The notes beneath the pieces are model-generated. The model was not told the origin of the DNA. It did not search any database and saw only the letters and a program-made list of their open reading frames with translations. Shown here piece after piece: positions 50,807 to 60,000 of a DNA stretch of 64,000 nt. The number at the start of each line of letters is the position of its first letter. The stretch's first letter is position 1. Source of the stretch: Neobacillus bataviensis (GTDB taxonomy: Bacteria > Bacillota > Bacilli > Bacillales_B > DSM-18226); the NCBI RefSeq assembly GCF_019969725.1, contig NZ_JAHXYW010000006.1, positions 310,001 to 374,000 on the forward strand, given 5' to 3'. A program made the position numbers and the translations under genes.

Positions 50807-51451
50807 ATGAAAGCGGTTATGGAATTTGAGACCTTACAAAATAAAGTAACAACGAGACTACGTGAAGCGATTATCACCGGAGATTTAAAACCGGGTGAAA
50901 GGCTAATCCAGGATGAGTTAGCTTCCCTAATGGGAGTAAGCCGCATGCCGATTCGCGAAGCGTTAAGAGACCTGGAAAGGGAAGGGCTGGTTGAAATCCT
51001 TCCTCATAAAGGGGCTCAAGTAACGGGGCTCACAAGGGATGATATCGAAGAGTTATATTTTCTCAGATCCAAGATGGAAGCTGTTACCGTACAAAAATCG
51101 ATGAACTTTTTAACGAATGAAGATCGGGAAAGGCTTCAGGAGTTAGTAGAAAAAATGGATCGAGATATCGCGATAGGTGATATGGAATCATTTGTGGAGA
51201 ATAATAGGGAATTTCATTTGTTGCTCCAGAGCGGGTGTAAATGGAAAAAAGTAAAGGTATTATGCAAACAATTTATTGAAGGCTATCCTGCACATGTTCC
51301 GAGCTTAATTCCAGATACCACACTGGTTTCGAATGAAGAGCATAAGGCTATGCTTAAAGCTCTTGATGAAAAAGATCCTATTTGGCTCGGCCAGCTGGTG
51401 GAGCACCATATTATGAGAACGGGGAATACACTTACTCGATTACTAGAGTAA
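50807..51451 (+). CDS. GntR-family (FCD) regulator, second of three
   Basis: 214 residues: winged HTH (NKVTTRLREAIITGDLKPGE, then MGVSRMPIREALRDLEREG) plus FCD domain (YFLRSKMEAVTV, NNREFHLLL, EEHKAMLKAL, VEHHIMR). The recognition helix GVSRMPIREA is identical to that of the regulator at 55759, so the two probably read the same operator, ATTGGATACAAT, found before dctQ, the CitE gene and others. It lies 30 bases after dctM. Confidence 0.92.
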   Translation: MKAVMEFETLQNKVTTRLREAIITGDLKPGERLIQDELASLMGVSRMPIREALRDLEREGLVEILPHKGAQVTGLTRDDIEELYFLRSKMEAVTVQKSMNFLTNEDRERLQELVEKMDRDIAIGDMESFVENNREFHLLLQSGCKWKKVKVLCKQFIEGYPAHVPSLIPDTTLVSNEEHKAMLKALDEKDPIWLGQLVEHHIMRTGNTLTRLLE

Positions 51452-51470
51452 GCAGTTATTTTTCCGCTGA

Positions 51471-51489
51471 ATTGTATCCAATATCCTAA
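51471..51489. promoter_or_regulatory. GntR-type operator (site 3), upstream of the CitE-like gene
   Basis: ATTGTATCCAATATCCTAA is the exact reverse complement core of ATTGGATACAAT, 20 bases before the CitE-like start. Confidence 0.65.
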
Positions 51490-51508
51490 AAGGAGGGATT
51501 CTATAAAA

Positions 51509-52366
51509 ATGAAGAGGTCCTATTTATTTGTTCCTGCCACGTCAACCAGGATGTATGAGAAGGCGCTGGCTAGTGAAGCTGATTGTGTCATTTTTGATTT
51601 AGAGGATGCCGTTGCCCTTTCTGAAAAACAAGAGGCAAGAGAGCGTGCAAAAGTTTTTCTCGAAAACAACCAGCCAGAAAAAGATGTGTTGATTCGGATT
51701 AACGATGTAAATACTCCTTTTTGGAGAGAGGATTTAGAAGCCGCCATTGTGGCGGGGGCAAGCGGGGTGGTCGTCCCGAAGGCGGAATATGCCAATAGTA
51801 TGAAGATGTTATGTGAAACAGCCCTTGTTTTCCTCGAAAGACAGAATCGGGATCTTCATTCTTTTGTCGTTCTTCCATTAATTGAAACGGCAAGAGGGGT
51901 TCAATTTGCTTATGAAATTGCGGGAGCTCATTACATGATTAAGAGATTAGTATTTGGCTCGATTGATTATTCGTTGGATGTGGACTGCGAGTTGACCGAT
52001 GACGGAATCGAGCTGCTGTATGCCCGGTCGCAGGTGGTTAATGCCTCGAAAGCGGCGGGCATCGGCAGCCCTGTTGATGCCGTCTACCCTGATCTTGCGA
52101 ATGAACCGGGGCTGATCAACGAGTCGCAAAGGGCGAGGCGGCTTGGTTACAAGGCGAAGCTTGCCATCCATCCGAAGCAATTGCAGCCGATTCACGAGAT
52201 CTTCTCGCCAGGCCAAATGGAATTGGATGAAGCATTAGAAATTGTGAATGCCTTTGAAGCGGCAGAGCAGCAAGGGATTGCCTCTATTGCAGTGGGGAAT
52301 AAGCTGGTAGATTATCCGGTTTATAAAAAAGCGAAAGCGTTGCTGCTGTCGGTTGGTCTTTCTTAA
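51509..52366 (+). CDS. CitE-like lyase (HpcH/HpaI aldolase, citrate/malyl/citramalyl-CoA lyase beta family)
   Basis: 285 residues of the CitE TIM-barrel family: SYLFVPATSTRMYEKAL start, metal-binding VIFDLEDAVALSEK, Arg-containing LIRINDVNTPF, VPKAEYA, the LPLIETARGVQFAYEIAG strand and the FGSIDYSLDVD (metal Asp) segment. Members cleave malyl-CoA, citramalyl-CoA or citryl-ACP, or hydrolyse these thioesters. The presence of a SucCD-like CoA ligase at 56478 supports a free CoA thioester substrate, giving acetyl-CoA plus glyoxylate or pyruvate. GGAGGG precedes the ATG. It carries its own operator. Confidence 0.88.
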   Translation: MKRSYLFVPATSTRMYEKALASEADCVIFDLEDAVALSEKQEARERAKVFLENNQPEKDVLIRINDVNTPFWREDLEAAIVAGASGVVVPKAEYANSMKMLCETALVFLERQNRDLHSFVVLPLIETARGVQFAYEIAGAHYMIKRLVFGSIDYSLDVDCELTDDGIELLYARSQVVNASKAAGIGSPVDAVYPDLANEPGLINESQRARRLGYKAKLAIHPKQLQPIHEIFSPGQMELDEALEIVNAFEAAEQQGIASIAVGNKLVDYPVYKKAKALLLSVGLS

Positions 52367-52392
52367 GTGACTTTTCCTCTGGGAGAGTGGTG

Positions 52393-52675
52393 GCTCTACG
52401 TTACCCAAAACGAGGTTGGGGAGAGAATCTGGTCACGTAGAGAAGTTCTACGTTACCTAAAACGAGGTCGAGGTAAGAATCCGGTCACATAGAGAGGTTC
52501 TACGTTACCTAAAACGAGGTTGAGGTGAGAATCCGGTCAAGTAGAGAGGTTCTACGTTACCCAAAACGAGGTTGAGGTGAGAATCCGGTCACATAGAGGG
52601 GTTCTACGTTACCCAAAACGAGGTCGAGGTAAGAATCCGGTCAAGTAGAGAGGTTCTACGAATCTCTAAAACGGG
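52393..52675. repeat. Tandem array of five to six 52-bp units (array 3)
   Basis: Anchored on TCTACGTTACC, units start at 52393, 52445, 52497, 52549 and 52601, each exactly 52 bases, with a degenerate sixth. Across unit borders GGTCACGTAGA and TCTACGTTACC can pair with one mismatch, giving a hairpin per unit. The sequence is unrelated to arrays 1 and 2. It lies between the CitE-like and MmgE/PrpD genes. Confidence 0.9.
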
Positions 52676-52781
52676 ATGAGAGCTAATAATAAGGTATTTC
52701 ATTGCCCGCCAAAGCCAAAAAGAGGGCTCCACGTAAATGAAGCTGCAGATTAAAATAACTAGAATAACGGAGGGGAACCAG

Positions 52782-54134
52782 ATGGTAACCGAAAAACTAG
52801 CCCTACATATCACAAATACATCTTACGAGCAATTTAGCAAAAATGCCTTAAGGGAAGCGAAACGAAGTCTATTAAACTGGCTCGGGGTGGCGATCGGCGC
52901 GGCCAACCACGAATCGATGGATATGGTACTGAACGTTGCCAGAATGACATCCAGCCAGCCGCAGGCAACCGTGCTGGGAAGAAATGAAAAAGTCGACATG
53001 CTGTTTGCCTCCCTGCTCAACGGAATGTCCTCCCATATCTTTGATTTTGACGATACCTTACTAGAAACGGTATTACATCCTTCCGCGCCTGTTTTTCCAG
53101 CGATCCTGGCCTATGCAGAGGAACATAACAAAACAGGAAAGGATGTCCTGGAAGCTTTTATCATCGGCTGTGAGGTCGAAGCGAGACTGGCCTTAAGTGT
53201 CTACCCGTCACATTACTGGCGCGGCTGGCATATTACCGGAAGCGTCGGCGGAATTGGCGCGGCAGCAGCAATCAGCAAACTGATGGGCTCAGACCTAGAA
53301 AATACCATTTACTCCCTTGGGATTGCAGCAACCGATCCGACAGGGCTGCGCGAAATGTTTGGCACGATGACAAAGCCGTATCATCCAGGCAAAGCGGCGA
53401 TGAACGGACTTTTAGCAGCATTATTAGGAGGACAGGGCTTCACCGCCTCCAAACAGCCGCTTGAAGCGAAACGCGGATTCCTCCAAGTATTATCTGAAGA
53501 GAACAAGGCCGAGCTCGTGACGGAACAGTGGGGCGATAAGTGGGAAGTGGAGAAGAACAGCTACAAGCCTTACGCAAGCGGAATCGTCACCCATCCGGCC
53601 ATTGATGCGATTATTTCGATTCAAAAGGAGCACAAACTTCAAGCAGAGGAAGTGGAATCGATCACGATCACCGCCCATCCGCTTGTCAAAGAGCTTACTG
53701 GAAAAACTAACATTACCACCGGGCTTGAAGGGAAATTCAGTGTGTATCATTGTGTCGCTGCTGGGTTCTTTAACCTGAAGGCCGGCGTCTATGAGTTTAC
53801 CGATGAATATGTAAATGACCCTGCTGTGAAAGAGCTTCGGGACAAAATTACCCTTGTCATCAATGAAAAGATTAAAGAAGACCAAGTGCAACTCACCGTT
53901 AAATTAACGGCTGGCACCGAGTTTTCCCTTTTTGTTGAGCAAGCGATCGGCAGTGAAGATAACCCGATGACAGATGAACAAATCAAAGAGAAATTCATCG
54001 ATGTAACAGGAGATATCATCAGCCTCGAAGCGAAACATGAACTGATTGACCTTGTTGACCGCTTTGAAGAAGTGGAGGATTTGACGTCGTTCTTCCAGCT
54101 GTGCCAGCCGAAGGAAACCGCAAATCAATATTAA
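52782..54134 (+). CDS. MmgE/PrpD family protein (copy 1)
   Basis: 450 residues of the MmgE/PrpD fold (2-methylcitrate dehydratase, cis-aconitate decarboxylase, iminodisuccinate epimerase relatives). Landmarks are LLNWLGVAIGAANHES, HIFDFDDTLLETVLHPSAPVFPA (the DDT...HP motif), GYEVEAR-like GCEVEARLALSVYPSHYWRGWH, GMFGTMTKPYHPGKAA (Lys/His active-site region) and KPYASGIVTHPAIDAI. It probably dehydrates, decarboxylates or isomerises a tricarboxylate or dicarboxylate. ATG 52782 follows GGAGGGG; the earlier ATG 52737 has none. Confidence 0.9.
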   Translation: MVTEKLALHITNTSYEQFSKNALREAKRSLLNWLGVAIGAANHESMDMVLNVARMTSSQPQATVLGRNEKVDMLFASLLNGMSSHIFDFDDTLLETVLHPSAPVFPAILAYAEEHNKTGKDVLEAFIIGCEVEARLALSVYPSHYWRGWHITGSVGGIGAAAAISKLMGSDLENTIYSLGIAATDPTGLREMFGTMTKPYHPGKAAMNGLLAALLGGQGFTASKQPLEAKRGFLQVLSEENKAELVTEQWGDKWEVEKNSYKPYASGIVTHPAIDAIISIQKEHKLQAEEVESITITAHPLVKELTGKTNITTGLEGKFSVYHCVAAGFFNLKAGVYEFTDEYVNDPAVKELRDKITLVINEKIKEDQVQLTVKLTAGTEFSLFVEQAIGSEDNPMTDEQIKEKFIDVTGDIISLEAKHELIDLVDRFEEVEDLTSFFQLCQPKETANQY

Positions 54135-54138
54135 AACC

Positions 54139-54177
54139 AATCACCGAGGGGACGCCAGTCTGGTCCCTTAGGTGATT
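54139..54177. other. Composite palindrome after the first MmgE/PrpD gene
   Basis: AATCACC and GGTGATT enclose GGGGAC and GTCCC, so a two-tier stem forms just after the stop. There is no T run. It may be a REP-like element or a weak terminator before the DASS transporter gene. Confidence 0.55.
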
Positions 54178-54205
54178 ATGTCTTTCAGGGGAAAAGGAGA
54201 GAAAT

Positions 54206-55666
54206 ATGGCTTTCCCAAATACAAGAGTAAGTGTACTAACAAAACAGAAGCAAAAGTCACATCCCGAAGTAAAAAAAATCATCATCCTGCTTGTTGGCAT
54301 TCTTTTAATGGCAGGAGTGTATTTCATCCTCCCTGCCAACTTTACCGGTTCGGCCAGAATCATGTTGGCATTTTTGGTGCTGAGTGTCTTTTATTGGACG
54401 TTTGAGCCAATTCCGATTGGCTTGACGGCCGTGATTTTGCTCATCTTAATGCTGGTATTCGGCGTGGTGACAACAGATGTGGTCTATAGCGGATTTGCTT
54501 CGCCAGCGGTTTTTCTCATTATCGGCGGCATGATGCTTGCCAAAGGGGTCAATGACACAACGCTTACCAAAAGAATCGCCTATGTTTTTTTATCGAAATG
54601 GGGAGGAACGGCCAAGGGTCTGCTGGGGAGCATTCTGATTATTCCGCAGATCCAGTCGTTTTTTATTCCGGCAGCAGCGGTCAGGGCCACGCTGATGCTT
54701 CCGGTCGCGATGATGTCACTGGACACCATTGGCGAAAAAGCGAAAGGGAATCTCGGAAAAATGCTCCTGCTTGGGGTAGCGTTTGGCGGGACGGTCAGCG
54801 GCACTGCGGTAATGACCGCGGCCATCGGGAATATTTTAACGGTGGAATTATTGAAGGAGTTCGTGGGAATCAAAATCACCTACATTCAGTGGTTTGCCTA
54901 CACCTTCCCCATTTGGCTCATCATGATCCCGGTCGTATGGTTTACATTATTAAAACGGTTCCCCTTAACGGAGGAAGAGAAACAATTTCCCCATGTAAAA
55001 AAAGAGCTGGAACAGAAGCTCGAAGAATTGGGTAAATTAAACACCAAAGAGAAAAAGTGTTTGGCGATCCTGTTCATGATTGTCGCCTTGTGGTTTACCG
55101 AGCCTTTGCACGGATTACATCCAAGTGTTCCCGCCCTGATTGGCGTGGTGTTAATGGGCTTGCCGGGGATCGGCTGCACGAAATGGGACAATTTGGTGAA
55201 GATCAATTTTGATACGGTTCTTTTGATGGGTGTTACGCTTTCCCTCGGCTATGCGTTTAATAAATCGGGAGCCGCAAAGCTGGTTGGCGATAGTTTAAGT
55301 TCCGACTGGATTCTTTATTTTCTCCACTCGCCGGTTTTGGCGGTCATAACGATTCTCGTGATTACCCATATTCTCCATTTGGCCGTGGCGAATGTCTCGA
55401 CCGCCGTCGTCACCCTTGTGCCGATTTTTATCGGATTATCTGCTAAAGCCGGGGCGGACCCTGTTCTTATTTGTTTAACCGCCTCGATTGCCTGTCTTCA
55501 TGGGTATATTCTGGTAGTGGAAGCAACACCAAATATCATCGTTCATAGTTCAGGACGGATCGAGCAAAAAGAGTTTTTAATTCCAGGTATTTTATTGACG
55601 GTCCTCATGAGCATCGTAGTCCTCTTAACTGCCGTTACTTGGTGGAACTGGCTAGGGCTCCTATAA
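54206..55666 (+). CDS. DASS/SLC13-family anion symporter (di/tricarboxylate transporter)
   Basis: 486 residues, about twelve helices, with an SLC13/CitT-like plan: PIGLTAVILLILMLVFGVV, SPAVFLIIGGMMLAKGV, GGTVSGTAVMTAAIGN in place of the first SNT motif, and THILHLAVANVSTAVVTLVP in the second half. It likely moves a dicarboxylate or tricarboxylate, in parallel with the TRAP system 5 kb upstream. AAAAGGAGAG precedes the ATG. A FadR-type regulator follows. Confidence 0.88.
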   Translation: MAFPNTRVSVLTKQKQKSHPEVKKIIILLVGILLMAGVYFILPANFTGSARIMLAFLVLSVFYWTFEPIPIGLTAVILLILMLVFGVVTTDVVYSGFASPAVFLIIGGMMLAKGVNDTTLTKRIAYVFLSKWGGTAKGLLGSILIIPQIQSFFIPAAAVRATLMLPVAMMSLDTIGEKAKGNLGKMLLLGVAFGGTVSGTAVMTAAIGNILTVELLKEFVGIKITYIQWFAYTFPIWLIMIPVVWFTLLKRFPLTEEEKQFPHVKKELEQKLEELGKLNTKEKKCLAILFMIVALWFTEPLHGLHPSVPALIGVVLMGLPGIGCTKWDNLVKINFDTVLLMGVTLSLGYAFNKSGAAKLVGDSLSSDWILYFLHSPVLAVITILVITHILHLAVANVSTAVVTLVPIFIGLSAKAGADPVLICLTASIACLHGYILVVEATPNIIVHSSGRIEQKEFLIPGILLTVLMSIVVLLTAVTWWNWLGLL

Positions 55667-55710
55667 GAAATATTTGTGGCAAGTCATCAGAATCTATAGA
55701 CAATTTGAAA

Positions 55711-55732
55711 TGGATTCTGTATCCTAATTCCA
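55711..55732. promoter_or_regulatory. Degenerate GntR-type operator (site 4), upstream of the third GntR gene
   Basis: TGGATTCTGTATCCTAATTCCA keeps GGAT...ATCC half-sites of the operator, 27 bases before the start, compatible with autoregulation. Confidence 0.45.
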
Positions 55733-55758
55733 AATAGGATTTGGAAAGGTCGTTAAAG

Positions 55759-56424
55759 ATGATCGAAAAAAATGGACTCATGATTGAAAACAGAGATACA
55801 TTGCATTTAAGAGTTCTTAACTTAATACGCGAAGCGATTTTAAAAGGCGATTTTAAACCAGGCGAGCGCCTTAAACAATCGGAACTTGCCGATGCGTTGG
55901 GTGTCAGCCGGATGCCGATCCGTGAAGCGTTTCAAAAGCTGGAAGCCGAAGGGCTGATTAAGCTTGAACCGCATAAAGGCGCCGTGGTGAAATCCATCAA
56001 TGTGGGGGATATTGAGGAGATTTATGCCCTCCGGTCCGAATTAGAAAAAATGGCCGTCTTCCAAAGTGTGGAGAATTTAACCGAGGATGACCTGAAGGAA
56101 TTAACGGCATTAGTGGAGAAAATGGAAGCAAGTCCGGATGTGGATGAGTTTGTCCGCTATAATATCGAATTTCACCGGCTGTTAATCAAGAGATGTACCT
56201 GGGAGCGTCTAAACACGTTTATCAGTACCTTATGGAACGGCCTGCCGATGCAAACTCCCCATATTTTAAAAGGACAAAAGGATACATCTAATGTCGAACA
56301 CAGAAGTATCTTAAATGCCGTTTTACGTAAAGATAAGGAAACAGCCGCTTACTTGGTTTCGAAACACATTTCGCGAACCGGTGAGATGTTAGTGAAGGGT
56401 TTAAAAGAAGAGGGAAGAAATTAA
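55759..56424 (+). CDS. GntR-family (FCD) regulator, third
   Basis: 221 residues: HTH LRVLNLIREAILKGDFKPGE with LGVSRMPIREAFQKLEAEG, then an FCD domain (ALRSELEKMAVF, YNIEFHRLL, VEHRSILNAV, VSKHISR). It is clearly paralogous to the regulator at 50807 and has the same recognition helix. ATG 55759 is chosen over the in-frame TTG 55741, as GGAAAGG lies between them. Together the two probably repress or activate the CoA-ligase operon and the transporter genes. Confidence 0.91.
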   Translation: MIEKNGLMIENRDTLHLRVLNLIREAILKGDFKPGERLKQSELADALGVSRMPIREAFQKLEAEGLIKLEPHKGAVVKSINVGDIEEIYALRSELEKMAVFQSVENLTEDDLKELTALVEKMEASPDVDEFVRYNIEFHRLLIKRCTWERLNTFISTLWNGLPMQTPHILKGQKDTSNVEHRSILNAVLRKDKETAAYLVSKHISRTGEMLVKGLKEEGRN

Positions 56425-56447
56425 TTCTCTCTTTTTTTTAAAAAATA

Positions 56448-56466
56448 ATTGTATCCAATATCCAAA
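56448..56466. promoter_or_regulatory. GntR-type operator (site 5), upstream of the CoA-ligase operon
   Basis: ATTGTATCCAATATCCAAA, complete core, 12 bases before the SucC-like start. Confidence 0.65.
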
Positions 56467-56477
56467 GTAGGTGGTGC

Positions 56478-57683
56478 ATGAAGATGGGAAGAATGCTTGA
56501 AGACGCCAGTAAAACGCTTTTAAAACAAAACGGTGTTCCCGCTCCCAGCCACTGGGTGATCACTTCTTCAGATGAAATCACGGAACAGCATATCGAGAAA
56601 CCCTGTGTCCTAAAGGCGCTCGTGCCGGTCGGAAAAAGAGGAAAGGCCGGGGCGATTCAGTTTGCCGAGACCATCGAAGAAGCAAAAGCGAAGGCAGAGC
56701 AGCTATTAAAGATGACCGTCCGGAATTATCTAGTCGAAAAGCTTTTAATAGAAGAGAAGATTGATATTGATGAAGAATGGTATGTTTCGATTACGATTGA
56801 CCGTGAAAAACAGCTTCCGGTCATCATTACGACAACCGAAGGCGGAGTGGAAGTGGAGGATCTCGTGAAAGACGCCCCGGATAAAGTGGTTATCCACCAT
56901 ATGGACCCTTTCCTTCCGTTGTATCCTTATCAGGCGAAGGAAATATGGAGCAGGCTTGGGGTAACCGGTAAGCCGCTGATTAAGGCCACGGCCGTTTTAT
57001 GCAGTCTTTATGATATTTTTACAAAATATGATTGTTATATCTTAGAAATTAACCCGCTGGTCCTGACAAAGGACGAAGAGGTAGTGGCGGCGGCATCGGT
57101 GATGGGGATCGATGATTCGGCGCTCTACCGCCAGCCGGAGCTTTCAGGGAAAGTGGAGTCCGGGAGTGAACGGTCGTGGAGGCCGCTGACAAAGCTTGAA
57201 AAAGAAATGGTCATGGTGAACGATGCCGATTACCGCGGTACTGCCCGCTACACGGAAATGGAAGGCGGAAATATCGGCTTTATGTGCGGAGGCGGAGGCG
57301 GAAGTCTGTTAAGCTTTGACGCGTTGACCCGCTTAGGCGGCAAGCCGGCCAATTATACCGAAACGGGCGGAAATCCTTCAGAAGAGAAGGTGTATGGACT
57401 GACAAAAGGAATTCTCTCCAAAGAGGGAGTGAAGGGACTGTTTGTCTCACAAAACATCACCAATAATACGCAAATTGATGTGATGGCCAAAGGGATCGTC
57501 AGAGCGGTGCAGGATATGGCACTTGACCTCAACACCTTTCCGATAGTCGTCCGGCAGGCAGGCGTGAATGACGACGAAGGTAAGCGGATTTTTGTGAAGG
57601 CAGGGATTACCTATTTTGGCGAAGAACGGACCATTGAGGAAACTGCGTTAGTGATGGTTGAAAAGATGAAGGGGGTAAGCTAG
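56478..57683 (+). CDS. SucC-like beta subunit of an acid-CoA ligase (malate/citramalate-CoA ligase type)
   Basis: 401 residues: an ATP-grasp domain (LKALVPVGKRGKAGAIQF, YCYILEINPLVL-like CYILEINPLVL) and a C-terminal CoA-ligase domain with GGNIGFMCGGGGGSLLSFDAL and GGKPANYTETGGNPSEEKV. This is the succinyl-CoA synthetase/malate thiokinase plan, but the context (CitE-like lyase, no TCA genes) points to a catabolic acid activator rather than the TCA enzyme. AGGTGG precedes the ATG. Its stop is 1 base from the alpha subunit gene. Confidence 0.88.
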   Translation: MKMGRMLEDASKTLLKQNGVPAPSHWVITSSDEITEQHIEKPCVLKALVPVGKRGKAGAIQFAETIEEAKAKAEQLLKMTVRNYLVEKLLIEEKIDIDEEWYVSITIDREKQLPVIITTTEGGVEVEDLVKDAPDKVVIHHMDPFLPLYPYQAKEIWSRLGVTGKPLIKATAVLCSLYDIFTKYDCYILEINPLVLTKDEEVVAAASVMGIDDSALYRQPELSGKVESGSERSWRPLTKLEKEMVMVNDADYRGTARYTEMEGGNIGFMCGGGGGSLLSFDALTRLGGKPANYTETGGNPSEEKVYGLTKGILSKEGVKGLFVSQNITNNTQIDVMAKGIVRAVQDMALDLNTFPIVVRQAGVNDDEGKRIFVKAGITYFGEERTIEETALVMVEKMKGVS

Positions 57684-57684
57684 G

Positions 57685-58602
57685 ATGGCGATTCTTATAA
57701 ATCAGGATACGCGTATTGTCGTGCAGGGGATTACCGGCAGGGAAGCCGCCATGGTGGTCGGCCATACGCTCGACTACGGAACGAAAATTTTTGCCGGCGT
57801 CACTCCTGGGAAGGGCGGCCAGTTTGTTCAAGGGATCCCGGTATATGACACCGTCGCGGAGGCATTCCAGAAACATCAGGTTAACGCCAGTCTAATCATC
57901 GTCCCGCCCGGATTTGCCTTGGATGCCGTACTCGAGTCAATCCAGCAGGGAATCAAATTAATCGTTGTCACCACCGAAAACATTCCCCAGCAGGATGCCG
58001 TCAAGCTGCTGCATGCGGCGCGGAAAGAAGGGGTAACCATCATCGGGCCTAATACGGTCGGGATGATCAATCCGAAAGACAGAATCAAAATGGGGTCGGT
58101 TGGCGGGGACCGGCCGGAGCGCTGTTTTGTACCCGGCAATGTGGGGGTTATCTCCAGAAGCGGCGGAATGACGGCGGAAACGTCCTGGATGGTCAAACGG
58201 GCCGGCTTTGGGGTCACCACCAGTATCGGAATTGGCGGCGATAGTTTAATCGGAACCACCATCAAAGATTTATTGGCTCTTTTTGAAAAAGATGAGGAAA
58301 CGGAAGCCGTAGTAACATTCTCTGAACCGGGAACTTCGTTTGAAGAAGAGGCGGCTGCCTTTATCCAAGCCGGCGGATTTACCAAGCCGCTCATCTCGTT
58401 TGTTGCTGGAAAATTCACGGAAGGCCTGCCGGAAGGAACGGTTTTTGGACATGCCGGTGCGATGATCTCCGGCGATACCGGACGCCCTTCTTTAAAAATG
58501 AAGGCGCTCAGGGAAGCCGGTGCCATCGTCGTTGAAGAGTACGATGATATCCTTGAAGTTTTAAAAAAAATCGTAGGAAAGAAAGTGGGGAAGGGACAAT
58601 GA
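57685..58602 (+). CDS. SucD-like alpha subunit of an acid-CoA ligase
   Basis: 305 residues: CoA-binding Rossmann domain (RIVVQGITGREAAMVVGHTL, GVTPGKGGQ), IGPNTVGMINP, GVISRSGGMTAE and the phosphorylated histidine in VFGHAGAMISGDTG (His 256). All catalytic residues are present, so the ligase should be active. The gene overlaps the next by 4 bases (ATGA). Such pairs make acyl-CoA esters of malate, succinate, itaconate or citramalate with ATP. Confidence 0.9.
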   Translation: MAILINQDTRIVVQGITGREAAMVVGHTLDYGTKIFAGVTPGKGGQFVQGIPVYDTVAEAFQKHQVNASLIIVPPGFALDAVLESIQQGIKLIVVTTENIPQQDAVKLLHAARKEGVTIIGPNTVGMINPKDRIKMGSVGGDRPERCFVPGNVGVISRSGGMTAETSWMVKRAGFGVTTSIGIGGDSLIGTTIKDLLALFEKDEETEAVVTFSEPGTSFEEEAAAFIQAGGFTKPLISFVAGKFTEGLPEGTVFGHAGAMISGDTGRPSLKMKALREAGAIVVEEYDDILEVLKKIVGKKVGKGQ

Positions 58603-59948
58603 CATTATCTAAAAAGTTAGCTGAGTATGTTTGCCGTACGAGTTTTACAGATTTGCCGGAAGATGTTGTGGAATTTACAAAAATTTGTATCCTCGACTGG
58701 TATGGCTCTGCCGTGGCCGGTAAAGACCTGCCGCCAATCCAGGCGATGAAAGAGCTTGTGGAAGAATGGGGCGGGCATGAGCAGACAAGCCTTGTGACAG
58801 GCGGAAAATCTTCGCTTGGCAATGCGGTGCTGGTCAATGCGGCTGCAAGCCATATTGTCGAGCTTGACGATATTCATAAATCTTCGATTATCCATGCCGG
58901 TACCGTGGTCATTCCGGCGGCAGTCGCAGCAGCTGAAGCCTATGACTTATCAGGGAAAGACTTGATTACTGCCGTGGCTGTCGGCTATGAAGTCTGCTAC
59001 CGGATTGGCGAAGCCGTTTCTCCGTCCCACTATTATTTTTGGCATAATACCGCTACCTGCGGAACCTTTGGCTCAGCCGCCGCCGTTGCCAAGCTATTAA
59101 ACTTAAACGTGGAGCAAACGATGTACGCCCTCGGAAATGCCGGAAGCCAGGCAGCCGGATTGTGGGAGTTTATCGAGGATGGGGCCAACACGAAACAACT
59201 GCACACCGCGAAAGCTGCCTACAACGGCACACTCGCCGCCCTGCTGGCGAAAAAGAATTTCACGTCCGCGACGAAAATTTTAGAAGGAAGAAGAGGGTTC
59301 TTTGAAGCGATGGCGGAAGCGGCCGATCCTTCAAAAATCACGAAAAATCTTGGGGAAGAGTGGAAGATCACCGAGAACAGCTTTAAAATCCATGCCTCCT
59401 GCCGTCATACACATCCAGCCATCGATTGCATCCTCGACATCATGAATGAACATTCCCTTTCTTATCAGCAGATTGAGCGGATTACGATTAAAACGTATCA
59501 AACCGTCTTGAATATCACCGACAAACCGAATCCGGACAGCGTTTATGCCTGCAAATTCAGCAGTCAGTTCTGCGCCAGTCTCGCCGCTGTAAAGGGCTCC
59601 GCTTCATTAAGGGATTTTACGGAAGAAAGCTTACGAGACTCTGAGATTTTGAGTCTGGTGAAAAAAGTAGACGTGCTCGTTGATCCCTATTATGAAGAAG
59701 CCTATCCGGAAAAATGGGGAGCCAGTGTAGAGGTACTCCTTGATAATGGGAAAATTTTTGAAAAAGCAACCGATTATCCAAAGGGCGATCCTGAAAAAAT
59801 GGCGAGCAAAGAGGAATTGATTCAGAAGTTTATTTCCATGACCGCCGATAAATTAGAAAATCCGGAAGCAGAAGTGGAAGCGATTTTTCAATTAGATAGC
59901 ATCGAGACGAGAGAATGGCTGGGAAGAAAGTTGCATTTGCCGCATTAA
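58599..59948 (+). CDS. MmgE/PrpD family protein (copy 2)
   Basis: 449 residues, same family as the protein at 52782 but distantly related: ICILDWYGSAVAGKDL, HIVELDDIHKSSIIHAGTVVIPA (DD...H motif), GYEVCYRIGEAVSPSHYYFWH, KQLHTAKAAYNGTLAALLA and KIHASCRHTHPAIDCI. It lies in the CoA-ligase operon, coupled to the SucD-like gene. Having two divergent copies in one locus suggests different substrates or sequential steps. Confidence 0.9.
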   Translation: MTLSKKLAEYVCRTSFTDLPEDVVEFTKICILDWYGSAVAGKDLPPIQAMKELVEEWGGHEQTSLVTGGKSSLGNAVLVNAAASHIVELDDIHKSSIIHAGTVVIPAAVAAAEAYDLSGKDLITAVAVGYEVCYRIGEAVSPSHYYFWHNTATCGTFGSAAAVAKLLNLNVEQTMYALGNAGSQAAGLWEFIEDGANTKQLHTAKAAYNGTLAALLAKKNFTSATKILEGRRGFFEAMAEAADPSKITKNLGEEWKITENSFKIHASCRHTHPAIDCILDIMNEHSLSYQQIERITIKTYQTVLNITDKPNPDSVYACKFSSQFCASLAAVKGSASLRDFTEESLRDSEILSLVKKVDVLVDPYYEEAYPEKWGASVEVLLDNGKIFEKATDYPKGDPEKMASKEELIQKFISMTADKLENPEAEVEAIFQLDSIETREWLGRKLHLPH

Positions 59949-60000
59949 ACAGGATTACCCCTGTTTCGTATCGAACTAATAATGGGGAGTTGGTGAAGAC

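Noticed and set aside
57876..58526. 217-codon minus-strand ORF opposite the SucD-like gene
   Set aside because: It is a shadow of a well-conserved enzyme gene. Its Pro/Ser-rich composition is typical of antisense frames.
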